Shown here in pieces: positions 59,901 through 64,000 of a stretch of 64,000 nt of DNA. Source of the stretch: Amia ocellicauda (Eukaryota > Chordata > Actinopteri > Amiiformes > Amiidae); NCBI RefSeq assembly GCF_036373705.1, contig NC_089867.1, positions 12,289,501 to 12,353,500 of the forward strand, read 5' to 3'. Made by a program: the position numbers and the translations under genes. Below the pieces are notes generated by a model that saw only the letters and a program-made list of their open reading frames with translations, had not been told where the DNA came from and did not search any database. Each line of letters begins with the position of its first letter. The first letter of the stretch is position 1.

Positions 59901-62900
59901 AAAAATAGGACTCAGTTTAGGTTCTAGATAACAGCAGTCAAAATATAAACAAATATAAAAAACGCCACCATTCCCATTTGTCTTGCCCAGATGCGGGCTT
60001 CTTTGTGCCAGTTCTCCAGGTTGTATAAATATTACTATTAAACTACTCTCTCTGGAGTGCCATTGAATTTGATCCGTTTGTTGTATGTATATTCAATCAG
60101 GTCTGCAGCTCTTCAGCAAACAATTAAGTACAATACAGACTGATGACACGAGTAATTTTAACATAAAGAACAAAACAATGTCCCATTTCCACTGACGATA
60201 GCCATCTGTAGGTACGCCTCAGCTCGACTGCCTGAGCTTAGAGAGAAAAGCTGCAAAATCAAAGCACAATGTTGCTCTGAAAATGTGTTCACAATTGTAA
60301 GTGTCCCAAACACACAGCTATATGAAATGATGGAATTTTATAACTGAAAAGTCAGCGCACTTAAACCAGAGAGAAAGTGTTGGTATTTAAATGAAAGTAA
60401 TTCTTCAAGCAATATGGTGATCAAAAAAGTACCTGGTAAAGCGAGATACATAAGCAGACACACACATATAAAAAGAAGATCATATTAAAAGAGTAATAAA
60501 TATTTCACGTAAAAATATGTGTTTCTAATGTCTCAGATGGGGGGGTGCAACAGATTTGGTCAAAGGCCCTCTTCTTTTCCTGGTGGGATTGCACTGTAAA
60601 CTGGGTCACGCGCCATTCTGGTCCTAATCCTGAGGTTTTCAATAATTAGAGTAATTCCATGAGCAATAAATGAGGTCTACCCATCAGCTGAGAAGCAGGG
60701 GCACAAATAGGAGACGGCTGTGTAAACATTTGCCTGAAGCCTGAAAGCCATTGACTCGAAGCCCAGCGACTTGTGTAAGATCAAGCAAATTAAATCAAAA
60801 AGAGGGTTTGTGGTCCCAACCACTGCTACCCACAGCTAATACTGCCATAAATACCAAACCTCCGTAGGAACACGCATCTCTGCCTGCTGTTTCTGTAACT
60901 CTGGGGTTTTCCTGTCTCGCGTCTTTAGCGCTGTCAAAAAAAGAGCCAGCCACTCTAAGCCCTCAAGCGGTGGCTCAGTATCTTTCCAATCTTCAGCTTA
61001 CATCTGGCTTCAGAAGCTACTCACTTCTGTATGCAAATATATTGTTTTTACATTAGTCCAAGGCTGTTTTTACTTAATGCTTTCACTGGATTGAGTTATA
61101 GCCTGAATAATGTGGTACTCGTAAAAGATGGGATGCCAGTTTCTCACCTCTCTTTGCGATTTCCCTGTACACTCTGTAGACAGGAGTGACTGAGTTATTT
61201 CATGATGATGATGCTCCTGCTAATAATGATAATAATTTTTGTCCCTGGGTGTGGAGGCTGCAGGTTCAGACACTGTCTGTGCCTGGTGGCATTCGAGAGC
61301 ACACAGAGGGCAGGGAGTGGTGGAGTGAGCTGCAGGTTCAGAGCTTCCCGTCTCAGACAGGGAGCTAGCTCTGTCCTTCATGGGAACCTCAGCTCTATGT
61401 TTTTGTGTTCTGACTTAACAGTGGAGACTTTTCTTTAAATCAGATTTGTAGCCCGACTCATAAAGCACATACATATTGATTTGTCCAGATCAGTGAAGCA
61501 GAAAATAACATTCAATACTCTGTGCTGATCGGCTGTAAAACCAATGGTGCCAAGGCCAAAAAAGAACCAGTTTCTTTTGTTGGGCACAGATGTGTGACTG
61601 GGTTAAATACCATTATTCTGAATTTCTAGATCAGACACCCGCAACGCACCTTGGGAAATAAGTAAGTGAGCATGTACGTAAGAAACCATATACAATTATT
61701 TATTTGGGAGGGGGGCTGCTTCTTTCGCCAATTTTGAGAGTGGGAAGATCTTGCAAAAATAACTGCTCCCGTGCCAAAAACAGAAATGGAAATAGTACCA
61801 ATAGCTGATGTTTTCAAGTGCCGTGAAGTGTCCTGTTTACACAATTATGTTGAGTGAAAAACACGTCTGTCTTACTTTTGTGGAAATAAAACAGGGTGGA
61901 AAACAGTTGGAAAGCAAATAAAGAATAAATTCTCAATTATTTTGGGTTAATCAGTCAAGCTCCATTTGCTGGTCTTCAAAAGGCGTATATTCATACAGCA
62001 TGCGGGTTATGGCGGACTGCGTTTACTTGCCCAAACTTCAGTGGAGAAACATATATGGGGCACTCTTTAAAGAACAAAGTATGTGTATCGTGGTTATTGT
62101 GTGTGTCCAGACAGACAGAGATGGAGAAGGAAAAAGCAATACTTTAATCAAATATAAATCTGCAGAACCATCTATAAGGAATGTTTTTCTTTTCTTAATT
62201 GTGGTTGCTGTTGTTTGTTTAGAGTTCAGGGATGCAATGGTGGGGATGGCTCATGCCGCGCTGTTTCTAAAGTAAACGACAACATGAACCAGTGCAATTA
62301 GGAAAGCAAAACATCAAAGAGCCCCACTTGGTCCACAAACCATCGGCTGTGGCTATAGTCTCTGGTCACACAATGACGGTGCGGAACATCTCTGCCATCT
62401 CAGCTGGGGTGCTGCGGTCAAAGAGTACCAAAACCGATACAGAGTGTGCTCGGGATGAGACCAGACAACTCATGAGGAACACATTTAAAACAAAACAAAC
62501 ATCCTTTTTTAAATCCCATTTTGTTTTGATGTTGTTGTTGTTCAGTGAAAAATACATATTGATTAATTTTCATTAATCACTGGACTTGTCATTTATATGT
62601 CACTGAGATGGGAATGGGGTCAGAGGATTAAACGCTGTAAGATGGCATTTCTAAGCCAACTTGCATCCTGCCTAGGTATCATAACAAATTATATATTTCA
62701 ATATATATATTGTTTCTTATTATTTTTAAGGTGTATTGTCCGTAGTTATTTTCACCAGTTATGATTCACCAGTTTGGAACTACAAATTGCTTTTGATCTG
62801 AGCTTCATGCTTACACTACAACAGTGTCAGTAGGAGGACAGACACAGTGGCCCTTGTTACTGTGCCAAAGACCCCCAGACAGCAGCAGGGGCCATGCACG

Positions 62901-63221
62901 GTCAGCAAGCCGAGGGTAGTCGAGCAGACTCAACCTGCACTCAACACGGTAGCCCAACCCCTCACATATTGCTCTCCTTGGAAATGAAGTGAAACACCTG
63001 AATTGTAGTGAAGCTAATGTGGTGCACATGAGGTCAGAGGACTGGGAAGTGTGCGTTCATTTCACTCAGAGACAGCTGGAGGGTGTCACAATCTCAATGC
63101 ACTGCAGAGCACGAGGAAAAGACTCAGGTCCACGTGTGGCATTGACCAGTTGCATGCTTTAGAAGAAGAAGAAAAAAAAAATTAACATGGAAAAGACCAA
63201 AAAAAAGTGTGTAACGGAAGG

Positions 63222-63240
63222 AAAGGAAGGAAGGAAGGAA
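63222..63240 (+). repeat. (GGAA)n short tandem repeat
   Basis: A short run of AAGG units in a purine-rich stretch. GGAA repeats can bind ETS factors. Confidence 0.8.
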
Positions 63241-63507
63241 AAAGAGCAAAACTGCTGTGAACCAAGTGTGGCTGGAAGGGAAGTTTTCTATATGTCAACC
63301 CTGCGGAAATGTGCAGATGCTGGACTCGGCTCCAGAGGGTGTGACCCGGGTGTGATCGTTACCGCAGATACGAGGGATATTTTTTGGTGTCTACGCCCTG
63401 GTACAAAATGTGTCTTCCCCACAGTCTGCTACACATTATAGATGACTGCGTAGTCTGCAGTTTACCACCATGTGGCTGTGGGGGAGGCAATTACTCTACT
63501 CAGCCGG

Positions 63508-63508
<1 letters not shown>

Positions 63509-63543
<35 letters not shown>

Positions 63544-63555
63544 ACAAACACACAG
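63509..63555 (+). repeat. (CA)n microsatellite
   Basis: A run of about 14 perfect CA units followed by interrupted CA and ACACAA units. Confidence 0.95.
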
Positions 63556-64000
63556 ATGACAATTTTCGCTTCAGAGCCACAACCTCTTTTTATTGCGGTA
63601 AACCAGGCAATCTGTTTGAAATGCTGATGGAATCTAACAATATTGTCGAACACTTGTAAGACTCTTGTCTGTGCCGATAATAGCTCTCTGTGCATACCGA
63701 CAGAAATAAGACGCCCACAGTAGTAAATCTGTTGTAATAGTCAGGAAAACCAAATACAGAGATCAGTTGAAAGAAAGCAGGCATTCACAGAGGAAAATAT
63801 GTGTCATGTGCATCTATTTAGGTTTCTTGTGAATAATATATCACTTTCTTTTTTAACATAGATACTTTTTATAGATCATTTAAAAGTAAAATGTTTCACA
63901 TTACATTTTTCCAACACTAAACAAGATTACATTTAAATATCACCTGGCTGAAGAAATGGCACTGTGAGTAACTATACCAATTTAGACAGCTAGAGGCTTC

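Larger units (their letters stand above)
49501..64000. other. Gene-free flank upstream of BMPER
   Basis: I found no supported exon, RNA gene or complete element in this 14.5 kb. It holds microsatellites, a tRNA-like SINE head near 53.3 kb and a CTCF-like motif at 50659-50672. Several compositionally unusual blocks, listed separately, could be distant enhancers. Confidence 0.55.

Overview
The window is ordinary vertebrate nuclear DNA, most likely from a ray-finned fish. It is AT-rich with GT-AG introns, CpG-rich first exons, a fish-type Tc1 transposon, a tRNA-derived SINE and a CR1/L2-type LINE tail. The SINE and LINE tail resemble copies I associate with non-teleost fishes such as gar, bowfin or sturgeon, but I cannot fix the species. 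There is no operon, CRISPR array, phage or plasmid, and no bacterial-style gene density.

Two complete protein-coding genes fill the centre, tail to tail. DPY19L1 (plus strand, 8942-21400) has 22 coding exons that join in frame into 752 residues, an ER multipass C-mannosyltransferase. BMPER / crossveinless-2 (minus strand, 26020-48649) has 15 coding exons that join in frame into 689 residues: signal peptide, five VWC domains, a VWD domain with the GDPH cleavage motif, and a C8/TIL-like tail. I assembled both models by eye from splice sites and reading phase; every junction keeps frame. Their stop codons lie only about 4.6 kb apart. Poly(A) hexamers for the two strands sit 6 bases apart near 24.75 kb, with a second candidate for BMPER near 25.24 kb. 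In human, BMPER and DPY19L1 are also convergent neighbours but with NPSR1 between them; nothing like NPSR1 is visible here.

Layout: 1-5717 gene-free left flank (the TBX20 side in human gene order); 5718-7332 a Tc1/mariner element with an uninterrupted 339-residue DD34E transposase on the minus strand; 7333-8680 gene-free with a CTCF-like motif; 8690-9230 CpG-rich DPY19L1 promoter and first exon; 8942-21400 DPY19L1; 21401-26019 shared 3' flank with a decayed DNA-transposon-like stretch; 26020-48649 BMPER, whose introns hold a SINE with a perfect 13-bp target duplication, a LINE tail and several possible regulatory blocks; 48650-49500 GC-rich BMPER upstream region with a 48-bp minisatellite; 49500-64000 gene-free flank with microsatellites, a tRNA-like SINE head and blocks that look like conserved non-coding elements.

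I found no convincing new biological system. The points most worth checking are the NPSR1 absence, the E-box minisatellite upstream of BMPER, the divergent CTCF-like motif arrangement, the start-codon context of DPY19L1 and the intact transposase.
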